A stretch of DNA of 64,000 nt from Portulaca oleracea (Eukaryota > Streptophyta > Magnoliopsida > Caryophyllales > Portulacaceae), in the NCBI GenBank assembly GCA_029582165.1, contig CM055891.1, positions 32,032,832 to 32,096,831 on the forward strand, written 5' to 3'. The stretch's first letter is position 1. The number at the start of each line of letters is the position of its first letter. This document shows, piece by piece, positions 12,226-24,006 of this stretch. A program made the translations under genes and the position numbers. The notes below the pieces were generated by a model. That model searched no databases and was not told where the DNA came from. It was given only the letters and a program-made list of their open reading frames with translations.

Positions 12226-12384
12226 AACTCTCTTTTTTTTTCTATTTTTCTATTTTTCTTTTTTTTCTTTTTTTTCACTTTTTTCGATATTCAATTTTTT
12301 TTTCGCTACATTTTTCTAGCATAATCGAGAAAGCAATAAACTATGTACACACAAACCAATAGTCTAATCTACCAAATAACGCCA

Positions 12385-12402
12385 TCCCCGACAACGACGC
12401 CA
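12385..12402 (-). promoter_or_regulatory. Primer-binding site of the nested element (tRNA-Asp-like)
   Basis: On the - strand TGGCGTCGTTGTCGGGGA directly follows the LTR end, separated by one or two bases. It matches the 3' end of plant tRNA-Asp with little mismatch, as in many Tat/Athila-type elements. Confidence 0.75.
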
Positions 12403-12403
12403 T

Positions 12404-13031
12404 TGTTCGGTTGAGTATTTTGTGGTTTTATAAGTAAGGATGTCGAACTCGAGGATGGGTGTGAGGTTTGTCTAGGTTTTTGGCTTGTTAGAGGTTTTCA
12501 ATTGCAGAAAACATTAAAGTATGAAAATTAAGCGATTAAACTATCCCTAATCATGATACTAAACATGACCATTAAAAAGAACACAATCAAACAAGTAATT
12601 ACTACTATAAATGTAAGAAATCTATAAGCTTATCAAACGAACATTTAATAAAACTCTAACTACCACTAAGATCAAAGCAAGCAAATAGCAATTAAATAGC
12701 AACTAATTAATCTAAACAAGATTAGAATGTAGTCCATACCCTTGATGACTAGTCAAAATCGATCTCCATTCTTCATTCTTCACCTTCGTTTGCAACTTTC
12801 CCCGAACAAAATAGAAAGTTTTGAATTAAGTTACTAAGGACCCTCAAATCTTCACTCTAAGTAAGATTTGTGGCCCTTAATCCCCCTTTTCACTAAAAGA
12901 TTGATTGTTTGTGGCTAATCTAGGAACCTTCAATGGCAAACTTCAATGAAATCTAAGCACAAAGTAATGAAGATAAAGGAAAGCTGAAAATTACTTGAAG
13001 AAAAGTTGATTACATTCAAAATCTCAAGAAC
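12404..13031 (-). repeat. 5' LTR of the nested element, truncated
   Basis: Begins TGTTCGGTTGAG next to the primer-binding site and follows the other LTR for about 620 bp. It then stops at the junction where chromovirus LTR sequence (TTTGATGTGG) resumes. About half of the LTR and the right-hand target duplication are deleted. Confidence 0.7.
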
Positions 13032-13118
13032 TTTGATGTGGTTGATGATGACCTCAATGCTGATGTTGGTGAGGTCGTTGCTGCCCCTGATGCTGGTTCT
13101 GATGGAGGACCTCCATCA
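13032..13118 (-). repeat. 3' LTR of the chromovirus-like element, displaced end
   Basis: Matches 25046-25132 with one or two differences (TTTGATGTGGTTGATG to CCTCCATCA). The adjoining + strand bases TCCTCCCCAG are the complement of the element's polypurine tract. Confidence 0.88.
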
Positions 13119-13128
13119 TCCTCCCCAG
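13119..13128 (-). promoter_or_regulatory. Polypurine tract of the chromovirus-like element
   Basis: On the - strand CTGGGGAGGA abuts the LTR's TGATGG start, the normal position for plus-strand priming. The last codons of the polyprotein appear just upstream (LGDKLSSTWGG, then a stop at the LTR border). Confidence 0.8.
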
Positions 13129-15047
13129 GTTGAGGAAAGTTTGTCCCCAAGTATGACCATCTCTTCCCTAAATCCATTTAAGCCAACTAATGTGTTGCGG
13201 GTGATAAATATCATGGATAAGAAAAATATATATTGAGGTTGTCAAGTTCAAAAAAAAAGAAAAAAAAGAAAAAAAGAGAAAGAAGAAAGTAAGAATAAGA
13301 GGCAGTTGTCAGTTTACAGTGGTCACTCATGCGCATCCCAAAACCTTCCCGTCAAAACTTCAAACCTATCCATCCCATTAAACTTTCGACCCATCTCGAA
13401 GTCCTTCTTGAGGCATCAGTCAAAGATGTACCTGTTGAACTACGACTGACCTGATTCCATACTGGATACATAAGAGAACCTCTTGGAGGCCCGGCCGCTG
13501 CAATTCACTTTAGAGAAAACCCATCATCAAATCATTTGATCTTTGAGAGATAGAATAAAGAGTGGCTAGCTCGAAAACCTCACCAGGCGAGCTAGGCAAA
13601 AGGAGAGAAAACCTTGGTCTCTAATGACACTGACAAGCTATCAGATTTCTTTCACCAAAACGCACCCACCTTTTCCCATCAGACTTGGATCACCCTTCAC
13701 ACCTAAATTTATCAAACCATAGCCATTTGACCATCTCTTCTCTTATGAGATGAACCCATGAGACATGGTCCTTCACCCATAGACCATCTCGTCCACCTCT
13801 ATCAGTTCGAACCTTTGTCCATCGAACTACCCATACATTCATATGATCACTACTCTCACCCAACCTTCCATAGCCTCGTCTTGCCCACCATTGAGGCCTA
13901 ACCACTCACAAACATGCTTTCTATACCACCATTCCTACCTTTTCCATAATCCATCCTCCATTGTCCCTACCCTGTGAGCTCTTCTGATTTGGTCATTAGT
14001 GTATGCATGAGATTCGTCAGTAAATCCTTGCTTTCAGAACACCTGAGTGATGGATAGCTCCTTTAGCAGAACAAGAAGTCAGCTGCATTAAAATAGGGCA
14101 TTACTTGAAGACAACACCCACCTAGGTCAATCATTCTGACTCACCTAAAGACGCTTGTTCACTGATAATGGGGGCTTGGTGCTTACATGTTCCTACCTAA
14201 AAGAATAAAGAAGAATAGAGAAAAGGCAAGAGAAATCAAGACGACTTGTCGCTTGATCCTTCTTAGTGCTTGAGGTTCCTAACCATGACATCAAGGTCGA
14301 GCATCTTGACTATCCCATCATGCAGCTTAAGCCGCCCGAGTCTTCCATTAATATCGTCTTTTGCAGTATTCCAACTGGGGGCTCGCTCATCACACAATAT
14401 CAGCATCATGGCAACTTACGAGGCAGTTCGACAAGAGAACTCATCATTTTCACTATTTTTGCCTTGTCCTGAAACTCACTTCGAAATCACTCTTGACATT
14501 TAGAGTTTTTGATTTACTGTTCCTTTTTTTTCTTTCCTTGGGAAAGTGGGGTCTGTTCATATCGCATACATGCAGTAAATCAATGTGCATTTTTTAGTTT
14601 TTGTTTTTAGGTCATGTGCATTTTTCATTTTAAGTCATATTAGTTTGCATTTTGAGTCACATTAATTTGTTTATCATTTTCATTTTGAGTCACGTTAGTT
14701 GTTTTTTTTAGTTTTTATTTATTTTTCTTTTTTTTCTTTCTCTTCTCGAGTCAAATAAAAAAAAAGTTTAGAAAAAAAAAAGAATCACATCATGCATTAG
14801 AATTAAGACTGCATAAAATCATGCACAAAGAATCTTATAGAATATAATGCATAATAGAGTTGTGTATTGCACATACGTTTTCTCTTGTAATTCATGTAGC
14901 ATAGTATGCATAAGACCGCATTTGCATTCTTTTGTCTCCCGCCCGAACCTCAAAAGAAATGCAACCATGACGGCTAGGAATCAAGCAAGCTCACTTGGGG
15001 TCTTTGATCGCCTTCGGAAGGATTGCCAGAAGCTCAAAGGACGTTAC

Positions 15048-15345
15048 TGATGAAGAAATAATTCGAGTTTTACGAGAATTAACTCATTTTCGGAGTTAAA
15101 CTCTAAAATTGGGATAACAAATTTTTATGAGAATTAACTCATTTTCCGAGTTAAACTCTAAAATTCCGATCACAAATTTTTATGAGAATTAGCTCATTTT
15201 CGAGTTAAACTCTAAAACGGATCACAAATTTTTATGAGAAATAATTTGGAAAATAATTCATTTTCTGAGTTAAACTCTAAAAATTCAATTCACAATGTTC
15301 ACGAGAATTAATTTGGAAATAACTCATTTCTGAATTAAACTAAGA
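15048..15345 (+). repeat. Tandem repeat, ~60-bp unit, about five copies
   Basis: Units share ACGAGAATTAACTCATTTTC, then GAGTTAAACTCTAAAA and CACAAATTTTTATGAGAA. Later units are more diverged. A stray unit-like stretch recurs near 16165-16225. It lies inside the plus-strand LTR relic. Confidence 0.75.
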
Positions 15346-15799
15346 AGACTCGAGCATTCAGACAAACCCGACTCATATTGCCAAGAAGCAGTGGTGCAGG
15401 TCTTGCAACCAGACGCCATACCACCAAGTATGGTCGGACCGAGTTCCACATACAACATTACCAAGAAAAAATGGACCGTCTGAAGATAAAATGCAAGATT
15501 TCACAAAGCAATACACGCGGTATGCCCGATGAGGACTCAAGGTCAGTATGCGAACAAAAAAAACATCAGGCATACCAGCATGCCTACATGCATGGCATCC
15601 TACCTAGGGTTCCGTGCAACAAGTGAAATCTGGCTGATCGATCCTGGGCTGGACAGAGTTGCATGCCTGGAGGCATGACAACCTGACTAGACCCCAAATC
15701 TGACGAAGCAGTGTAGAAAAACAACAAAGATTGGAAAGAGTTGCATGTGGCGACTAGGCCGAATCCAACAAGATGCAAAACAAAGAAAAGCGGGCGAGT

Positions 15800-16015
15800 C
15801 GTGACATAGTAGCATACACGAGGCATGCCACCGCCAGACTTAAATCTGTCGGTATGCGAAAAACTCGACGAGCACTATACCGAGGCATGCCAACTCGGAC
15901 TTAATCATCTCCCGTGAAAAACTCGGGAGAGCACCATACCGAGGCATGCGGCTGCGGACTTAAATCTGTCCGGTATGCGAGAAAAACTCGACAGAGCACC
16001 ATACTGCATGCATGG
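15800..16015 (+). repeat. Tandem repeat with ACCGAGGCATGC motif
   Basis: Roughly 70-bp units containing CATACCGAGGCATGC, GGACTTAAATCTGTC, GGTATGCGA and AAAACTCG. Three recognisable copies with decay, and further isolated GGCATG motifs from 15570 to 16160. Confidence 0.6.
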
Positions 16016-16554
16016 TAGCACGCCCAGTTCGAATAACGAGAAAGGATTGATTGACACTAACGGACAGAGTTGCGTACAGAGGCATGACTGGCTGCATAAG
16101 GATTTGAAAAAAAAAAAATCAAGAAAACTATGGAAAGCAGGTGCATGCACGAGGCATGACATCATATTTTTATGAGAAAAATCTTGGGATTACTAGTTAA
16201 TCCCAACGTTAAACTCTAAGAATTTGACGACAGAAGGAACAACAAAAAGTTTTGGGCCTCAATACATGACAAGGTTGGTATAAAGCATGCATACGAGATA
16301 CCAAGACCATACAAAAATGTGAGTTTGAAAGGCCTACCGGGACTTCCGATCTCTTAAGCCACACATACTCATTCGGATACCTCGAGGTTTCAAGGGTTGT
16401 GTCATCGTATAAGCTGCGAAACACAAGAAGGAGGTTCAAAATCTCGTAACAAAGCAAAATTCTCGAACTGGAACCAAGACCTAAACCCGAGACCATACAA
16501 GCAGGTATGCAGCAAACCTGAGACCAAACCCCGGGTTGTACGAAAGCTAACCCG

Positions 16555-16770
16555 AAAAATGGTGCGGGTCAAGCTCGGTCCGAACGAGACCATACACAGC
16601 GATGTATCCGTTTGACAAAATTCCGAAGTCGGTCAGCTCGAGTGCGAACGAGACCATACCTGGCGGTAAGGTATCCGTTTCAGCAAAATTCCGGCATGTC
16701 AGTGGGTCAAGCTCGGGTTTGAACCCGAGACTATACCTAGCGGTATGGTGTCCGTTCCGGCAGAAAATTT
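16555..16770 (+). repeat. Tandem repeat, ~80-bp unit, about three copies
   Basis: Units contain GGGTCAAGCTCGG, AACGAGACCATACC, GGCGGTA-GGTATCCG and AAAATTCCG. Part of the same non-coding internal region. Confidence 0.6.
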
Positions 16771-17282
16771 CAGATCTAAACTCCGAAAAAACAGTAAAAA
16801 GGAGACGGATACCTGGCGGTATTCTGTGGCTCCGGTCAAGTTCCCGAATCTGGTGGAGAAAATCGAGGTACACCGGCGGCAAGGAGACGCGAAACCGAGG
16901 TAAGGGCTCGGGAAATGCCACACCTGGCGGTATGATCATCCGGTGGGGGCTGGTTACTTGGGATTTTAGAGAGAGAAAGAGTGAGTGAGGAAGTAGATAA
17001 TGGAAGTGTTGATGGATGTGGATAAGGGTGCTCCCCTTTTTAAAGACCATTCATCCATCTTCTCAAACTTCCCACCTACCCATCTTAAAACCCAATTAAA
17101 TACTCCCTTGACCGGCCTAACATGCATTGACCAGGAAATTATTATGATGAGAATTTAAAACTTCTTTTGTTTTAATACTCCTATAATAAATAAAAATGAA
17201 AACAAAAAAATATTATTTTCAAGAGAAAATATGGAAATATAATTTCTATATAACTCAGAAAATAATTTCAAGTCAATTTTGC

Positions 17283-18037
17283 ATCATCTTCAACAAAAGA
17301 ACGAGCGACATCGGGAAAGACTGAGCTACATTTTCAACGACATCGGGAGAGACTGAGTTACATTTCAATGACATCGGGACAGACTGAGCTACATTTCAAC
17401 GATATCGGGAGAGACTGAGCTACATTTTCAATGACATCGGGAGAGACTGAGCTACATTTTCAACGACATTGGGAAAGACTGAGCTACATTTCAACGACAT
17501 CGGGAAAGACTGAACTACATTTCAACGACATCGGGAGAGACTGAGCTACATTTTCAACGACATCGGGAGGCGGGTTACATTTCAACGACATCGGAATCGA
17601 GCTACATTTCAACGACATCGGGAGAGACTGAGCTACATTTTCAATGACATCGGGAGAGACTGAGCTACATTTTCAACGACATCGGGAAAGACTGAGCTAC
17701 ATTTCAACGACATCGGGAAAGACTGAACTACATTTCAACGACATCGGGAGAGACTGAGCTACATTTTCAACGACATCGGGAGAGACTGAGCTACATTTCA
17801 ACGACATCGGGAAAGACTGAGCTACATTTCAACGACATTGGGAGAGACTGAGTTACATTTCAACGACATCGGGAGAGACTGAGCTACATTTTCAACGACA
17901 TCGGGAGAGACTGAGCTACATTTCAACGACATCGGGAAAGACTGAACTACATTTGAACGACATCGGGAAAGACTGAACTACATTCGAACGACATCGGGAG
18001 AGACTGAACTACATGTGAGCAACATCGGGAAAGATTG
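17283..18037 (+). repeat. 31-32-bp tandem array, about 24 copies
   Basis: The unit reads approximately GACATCGGGAGAGACTGAGC then TACATTTTCAAC, repeated with single-base variants (AGAGACT/AAAGACT; TTT/TTTT). Two shortened units occur near 17555-17600. It sits just upstream of the polypurine tract and 3' LTR of the plus-strand relic, where Tat/Ogre-type elements often carry arrays. No spacer structure, so it is not CRISPR-like. Confidence 0.9.
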
Positions 18038-18084
18038 AAGACCTCCAAGCAATACTTTGATCATCGTCTCACTCAGACTCGATC

Positions 18085-18099
18085 AAAGTGGGGGCTAAC
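18085..18099 (+). promoter_or_regulatory. Polypurine tract of the plus-strand relic
   Basis: AAAGTGGGGGCTAAC lies directly before the LTR start TGTAGACACCC, the usual arrangement in plant Ty3/gypsy elements. Confidence 0.75.
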
Positions 18100-19857
18100 T
18101 GTAGACACCCAAAAAGTGTCTTATAATTATGTAATTTTATTATTTTATTTTAGGAAAATGCCAAGAATTTTGAAATGCCAAAAAAGATGAAGAAATGAAG
18201 GAAAACCCCCCAAAAAAAAAGCCATCACAAAAAAAGCCCAATCGAAATAGCCCAAAAGTAAAGCTCGCACGCGCCCAAAGCGATCAACCGGATATGGGCA
18301 TACTGCAGTATCGATGGGTTATGCCCGACCCAAGTCACCTCGGGAAGTGGGCCCACCTCGGAAAGCGTGCAACCGGGCTTCTCCCGTGCCCAAAGATCTG
18401 GCAGTATTCGGGTCGGCGGGTTGCCTCGGGAAGCGTCGCGACCTCGAGCGGCCCACCTCGGAGCGTGCAACTGGCTTCTCCGGGCCCAAGATACCGTAGG
18501 TATTTGGTGGTCGGGCGACCCGATTTACCTCGGAAGCGCGACCTAGGAAAGCAGCGTGGCTGGCGCCTCAAAGCCCAAAGATGCCCGGTATTGTGGTGGT
18601 TACGCCTGACCAGCGCCACCATCCACCTCGGGAGCGTCCGCGACCTAATTTTTCACACTGGGCCTAATACTTGGCGATGTTGTGCCGTTTTCCCCTCATT
18701 TTTACCTAAATTCCCAACCCTAATTTCTCCTATAAAAACCCCTCTCACTCCTCACTTCACACCGAAATCACCACAGCGTATTGACACTTGGTGATTTCAC
18801 TTTCTCCTTCTCCCCTCCTCTTCTCTCATTTTTTGCATACACTTAATTGGCATCGTTATTTTCTCCTTCTCTATCTATTCTTGATTCATATTATCTTGTA
18901 ACTTGAGTTAACCCTAAACTCGACCTAAATAATATGGATTGTTCGTGAATAAAGGTACGCTTGTATTTAATTCTTTTATTTATCGTATTTATTTCTCGCA
19001 TTTGTATGTAACTAAATAACATTAATCACGATAATTAATACTCCGTTCTACTCTCTTCTTTTCCCTTCTCTTCTTTCTATTTTAACCGGTTTAGTAAAGT
19101 CCGTTTGTTGAACGGGTGGATTCGGGAATTTTATTCCCGATTAATTCTACCTGGATCTGAATCTCGTGGTTCGTGGTTTGTGGAGTCACTTTTTTTTGAG
19201 TTTATTAATTCTCGTTCAAAAATTAATTGGCGACTCGTTTTTCTTTTCTTTCTTTTATTTATTTTTCGGGTTTCATTTTCTTTTCGGATTTCAAAAAAAA
19301 ATGCGGATTGCGAAAATAAAGTTTTTTTAAGGTCCGGATCCCTAAGTTCGGAAGTAGGCTCGAGGTCGGACAGACGAATACTGGCGGTATTCGCGACCGA
19401 CCACGGACTCGACTTCGGTCGGGACTCTCTCCCGGATTATCGACCACGATACCTGCAGGTATCACAGTAGACAGCAGTCTCGGTCTCGGGTTCGAATCCT
19501 CCTGTTTGCAGTTTTTTTATTTTCTTTTTCTTTTTAAAAAAAAGATTTTATTTTTCTTCTGTCTCGGGCTGGGGCAGGCGCAATACCTGCAGGTATTGCT
19601 ACAGTAAACCGCCCCGAGCCCAGTCCCGGGGTTTTCTGTTTGTTTTTTTTTTCATTTCTTTTTTCCTTTTTTTTAATTTTCTGTTCACTTCCTGAATAAA
19701 TAAAATTCTCAAACTTTAATAAAATCTGAAAAAAAGAGTTTATTTAAATTTTAAACTTTAATTTATTTTAAACGGAAATTCGAGCAAATCTTCTCAAAGA
19801 AAAGACACCCCTTACGACTCACTGTTTACCACGAGGGATACCACGGGGATTTTCCCG
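18100..19857 (+). repeat. 3' LTR of the plus-strand relic
   Basis: Starts TGTAGACACCCAAAAAGTG. It contains GC-rich partially repeated blocks (CACCTCGGGAAG, CCCACCTCGGA-AGCGTGCAAC) at 18330-18640 and a TATAAAAA box at 18731. The 3' border is approximate: chromovirus integrase sequence resumes at about 19858. No second copy exists in the window for confirmation. Confidence 0.6.
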
Positions 19858-20672
19858 AGTCCCACACTCACAGAATTTGTTAGTGGAGATAAATCCAATG
19901 GAGTTATAGGATTTCTACCATAGACAACCTGGAATGGCGAAAGGCCAGTTGTCTTGGATGGTGCTCTATTGAAAGCAAATTCAGCATGAGACAAGAGGGT
20001 GTCCCATCCTGTTTTGTTTGTGGATATCAGTGACCTCAATAGTGTTCCAAGTGTCCTGTTTGTGACCTCTGTTTGCCCATCAGTTTGAGGGTGACAAGCT
20101 GTGCTATACTTCAATTGGGTGCCCAACTTCTTACAAAGAGTAACCCAAAAATGACTTAGGAACTTGACATCCCTATCTGACACCATACTCCTAGGAACAC
20201 CATGGAGTCTCACTACCTCCTGGAAATACAATTCAACTATTTTCACAGCATCAAAAGTTGTATGGCATGCAATAAAGTGAGCTATTTTACTGAATCTATC
20301 CACAACTACCATGATTGAATCTTTTCCTCCTTGAGTTCTTGGTAGACCAACAATGAAGTCTAAGCTGATGTCCTCCCAAGGACTGTTTGGAACTGGCAAA
20401 GGTGTGTATAGCCCTTGAGGTAAGCTATGACTCTTTGCAATCTGACATGTAGCACACCTCCTGACCTAATGCTCAACATCCTTCCTCATTTTAGGCCAAC
20501 AATAATGTTCCTTCAGCATAAGAAGGGTCTTCTCAATGCCAAAATGTCCTGCCAAGCAACCTCCATGAACTTCAGAGATCAACAACTCTCTAAAACTGCT
20601 CCTTGGAATACATAACCTTGCTCCTTTGAAAAGAAATCTCTGGTCTATGTGGTATAGACTTTGAGGATGTCC
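19858..20672 (-). pseudogene. Integrase of the chromovirus-like element, interrupted
   Basis: The N-terminal zinc-binding region lies at about 20640-20440 and contains a stop (TAG near 20466). The catalytic core follows from 20399: first Asp in [10 protein letters not shown], second in [14 protein letters not shown], Glu in [15 protein letters not shown]. Homology ends after [17 protein letters not shown] near 19860, where the plus-strand relic begins. The C-terminal part of the integrase and any chromodomain are therefore missing or displaced. Confidence 0.88.
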
Positions 20673-22620
20673 TTAACATTTCTGGTACAACTCTCCAAAA
20701 TCTTCATCATTCTCATATAAAACTTTCAACTGTTCAAAACCAAGCACTCTTGCATCCAAAACTTGCAACAACAAATACCTCCTGGACAATGCATCAGCTC
20801 CTTTGTTAAGCTTCCCAGATTTATGATGGATCACAAAATGAAATTGCTGCATGAACTCCACCCAAGTAGCATGCCTAGTGTTGAGTTTATGCTGCCCCTG
20901 GATGAATTTGAGGGCCTCATGATCACTGTGCAGAATAAATTCAGCTCCAATCAGATAATGCCTCCAATGTTGCAAAGCTCTAATGATAGTATAAAACTCC
21001 TTATCATATGTACTGTATTTCCTCTTGGCCTCATTGAGTTTCTCACTGAAATAAGCTACTGGTTTTCCCTCTTGAGTCAACACTGCTCCAATGCCCACGC
21101 CTGATGCATCACATTCCACTTCAAAGACTTTGGCAAAACAAGGTAATGCCAACACTGGGGCTGAGGTTAGCTGTCTTTTGACCTCCTCAAAAGCTTTCTG
21201 TGCTGCTGGTGTCCAAGTAAAGCTCTTCCCCTTCACTAACTCGGTCATGGGAGCTAAAATGGTGCTGAAGTTCCTCACAAACCTCCTGTAGAAAGATGCC
21301 AAACCATGGAAACTCCTTATCTGCTGGATTGATGTAGGAACAGGCCACTCTCTAATGGCTTTGACCTTCTCCTCGTCTACTTGAATTCCTTCTGATGTCA
21401 CAATATAACCAAGGAATATAACATGGCTGGTGAAGAATTGACACTTCTTGAGGTTCCCATACAGCTGCTCTCTACTCAGAATCTCCATAACACTCCTCAA
21501 GTGGTTCACATGATCCTCCTCAGACTGGCTATAAATGAGTATATCATCAAAATACACAACAACACACTTCCCAATCAAAGGCTTCAAAACCTGGTTCATA
21601 AGCCTCATAAATGTTGAAGGTGCATTTGTCAAACCAAAAGGCATGACCAACCACTCATACAAGCCTCCCTTAGTCTTAAAGGCTGTCTTCCACTCATCTC
21701 CCTCATAAATTCTGATATGATAATATCCACTCCTCAAATCAATCTTTGAAAACACAGTTGAGCCATGGAGCTCATCAAGCATATCCTCAAGTCTTGGAAT
21801 AGGATATCTATACTTAATTGTGATTTTTTGATGGCTCTACAATCAATACACATCCTCTGACTTCCATCTTTCTTAGGGACCAATAAAGCTGGCACTGCAC
21901 AAGGGCTCAAGCTCTCTCTAATCATTCCTTTCTCCAACAACTCATCAACTTGCCTCTGGATCTCATAGGTTTCAGCAGGGGTCATTCTATAGGCTGGTTT
22001 GTTTGGTAAAATAGATCCTGGGATGAGGTCAATTTTATGTTGGATGTCTCTTTTTGGGGGTAAACCTGGTGGCATTTCTTCTGGAAAAATATGTAAGTAC
22101 TAGTTTAGGATGGGTTGGAATAAAGGATGGCTATTTTGTGGGGATGGCTCATTTTGTGAGGCTGGTTCTTCATCAAGATCAAGCAAAAGTAACTCCTTCT
22201 GTTCACAGAACTCATGATATTCAGCAGGTAAGATCACATCAAGGGATGGTTCAACAATCAGGTTCTTGGTTCTTTTTGTGAGCTGGGATGGTTTAAGTGG
22301 GGTGAGGACAATTTTTTGTGGTTTAGGTTAAGGGAATAGGTATTGGCTCTTCCATCATGGTTAACAGATCTATCAAACAACCAAGGTCTTCCCAACAATA
22401 AATGACATGCATCCATAGGTATAACATCACACCACACTTCATCTTTATAAACAGAACCAATTGAAAAATTCACAAGGCATCTAGATGAGATTTTGATACC
22501 TCTACTTTGACTCAACCACTGGATGGTGTATGGTGCTGGATGAGGACAGGTTTGCAAACTCAGCTTTTGCACCATAGTCTGTGAGGCTGCATTTGCATAC
22601 CGCCTCCATCAATAATCAAT
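20673..22620 (-). pseudogene. Protease - reverse transcriptase - RNase H of the chromovirus-like element
   Basis: Protease remnants lie at 22575-22258 (MDACHLLLGRPW). Reverse transcriptase runs from about 22075 with a frameshift near 21790, then [28 protein letters not shown] and the catalytic [11 protein letters not shown]. The RNase H domain follows ([34 protein letters not shown]). The wording around the RNase H end ([21 protein letters not shown]) resembles plant chromoviruses of the CRM/Reina type. In-frame stops (for example near 22099) and the frameshift disable it. Confidence 0.9.
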
Positions 22621-22776
22621 GAACAGATCTTCCTTGACTGTACATCTTGTTTGAAAAATGTTCTCCTCTGCTCACTTCCTCATCAATTGTTGTCTCGCTA
22701 AGGATCCTCCCGATCACCAACATTTCACCTTCATCGTGTCCGCCTCCACTTCCTCTTCATCATACACAGATCTCCT

Positions 22777-24003
22777 TCAGTTCATCATACTGCTCCTCCT
22801 CAACAATCGACTCAGTTCAACAAACAGTCGCTTGATATTCTCGCTAAGGTCACCGCTTCTGTTTGGACATTCTGAGGCTAGATGTCCAAGACCTTGACAT
22901 CTAAAGCACCTCCTCTCAGGGAATGGTCGATTGGTAGGGATTGGGGTTCTTTGTGGGGGATTTTGGGATTGTGTTTGAGGTGGTGTAGGGGCTGGATATC
23001 TAGTTTGTGGTTGTGGGGATGGATAGGTTCTTTGAGGTGGGTTATAGGATTTGGTTTGAGGATAGGTTTTGGTTAGGTACTTGCTTCCATACTCCTTCCT
23101 TTGGGCCTTCTTCTGCTGTTCCACCTTATGAGCCAAAGAACTCAGCTCATCAAGTGAATTATACACCTGCAGCTCGACCACATTTCTGATGCTTTCATTC
23201 AACCCTCCAAGATACCTCACATATGTCTGCACCTCATTCTCCTTCATGTTACACTTCCACAGCAGATGTTCAAACTCCTTGGTATAGTTCTCAACAGATC
23301 TACTACCCTGTACAAAGTGTTGAAGCTTGAAATAATTCTCCTTCATGTAACTTTAAGGTAAGAATTTCTCCTTGAGTTTCTGCCTCATTTCAACCCATGT
23401 GCTGACCTTAGGTTCATTGATCTCTTCTCTCCTTCTTTGCAAGTTGTTCAACCATGTAGATGCATATTTCCTCAACTTCAATGCAACCAACTTCACCTTG
23501 TTTTCCTCAGACAACTCCCTAAAATCAAACACCCTCTCCACTGTTTGCAACCAATCCAAAAATACATCAGGATCTAACTCACCTCCATATTCAGGAATAT
23601 CTATTTTGAAATCCAACTTCTCTACTCTTCTTTCTCCCCTCATTTCTTCCCTCTCACTCCTACTTCTGGATTCACTAACACTACTTCTAGGTGACCTCCT
23701 GTTATACCTCCTTCTTCTGTGATATCTAGGTCTTCCTCCTCCCCTTCCAGGTTCACTAAAAGGGTTATCCTCTTCTTCTTCTTCAGACTCCACATCAGTC
23801 TCTCTATTGATCTCTCTCCTGTGCAACCTCATATAATATTGCAACTGTTCACCCATAATTTTCATTCTCCCTTCCATTTCCTCCTTCTCCCTCAAGGCTT
23901 GTTCTGCTACTTCCTGAGGTGTTCTACTACAACCCGACATTATAAAATGCACAAATAACACAAACAGACCTTCCTCCAAGATGTTACTCAGCTCTGATAC
24001 CAA
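22777..24003 (-). pseudogene. Gag of the chromovirus-like element
   Basis: The capsid-type region includes DIPEYGGELDPDVFLDWLQT and WVEMRQKLKEKFLP. A single in-frame TAA (23355-23353) then breaks the frame just before SYMKENYFKLQ. The frame resumes to a proline-rich stretch and one zinc knuckle, CFRCQGLGHLASEC (CX2CX4HX4C). The N-terminal part has an Arg/Glu/Ser-rich linker. The frame starts right next to the primer-binding site. Confidence 0.88.
23991..24002 (-). promoter_or_regulatory. Primer-binding site (initiator tRNA-Met) of the chromovirus-like element
   Basis: On the - strand TGGTATCAGAGC lies four bases after the LTR end (CATCA), matching the initiator tRNA-Met 3' end used by many plant LTR elements. 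Confidence 0.88.
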
Positions 24004-24006
24004 TTA

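Larger units (their letters stand above)
7179..13031 (-). mobile_element. Non-autonomous LTR retrotransposon with one acidic ORF, nested in the 3' LTR
   Basis: LTR copies at 7179-8553 and 12404-13031 share the TGTTCGG start, GGATGGGTGTGAGG, and TTTCCCCCGAACAAA/CTTTCCCCGAACAAA blocks. In element orientation the LTR runs TGTTCGG...CCGAACA. A primer-binding site like the 3' end of tRNA-Asp follows (TGGCGTCGTTGTCGGGGA, 12402-12385). The only coding capacity is the acidic ORF at 10500-12225; no protease, reverse transcriptase or integrase is visible, so it must have moved with borrowed enzymes. The 5' LTR (- orientation) is truncated, and the expected CAGTG duplication on the right is missing. Confidence 0.8.
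13241..19857 (+). mobile_element. Plus-strand LTR-retrotransposon relic (Tat-like), 5' end missing
   Basis: Lies inside the chromovirus integrase/3' region and runs in the opposite direction. Its 3' LTR (18100-~19857) starts TGTAGACACCC, directly after the purine-rich tract AAAGTGGGGGCTAAC. A TATAAAAA box at 18731 is on the same strand. Upstream lies ~4.9 kb of non-coding internal sequence with several tandem-repeat blocks and a GGATACATAAGAGAACCTC/GGCCCGGCCGCTGCAATTC motif common in Tat-type 3' regions. No 5' LTR and no ORF of enzymatic character were found, so it is either truncated or a large non-coding derivative. The borders near 13241 and 19857 are approximate, and I could not find a target duplication. 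Confidence 0.65.

Noticed and set aside
17283..18037. CRISPR-like array
   Set aside because: Units are contiguous with no unique spacers, in a plant retroelement; it is an ordinary tandem repeat.
18195..18794. 199-residue Arg/Pro-rich ORF
   Set aside because: It lies in the GC-rich part of an LTR upstream of its TATA box; composition and overlapping ORFs in other frames indicate non-coding sequence.
19470..19510. tRNA-like B box (GGTTCGAATCC) near 19486
   Set aside because: No matching A box at the right distance, no cloverleaf, and it lies inside an LTR. Treated as chance.
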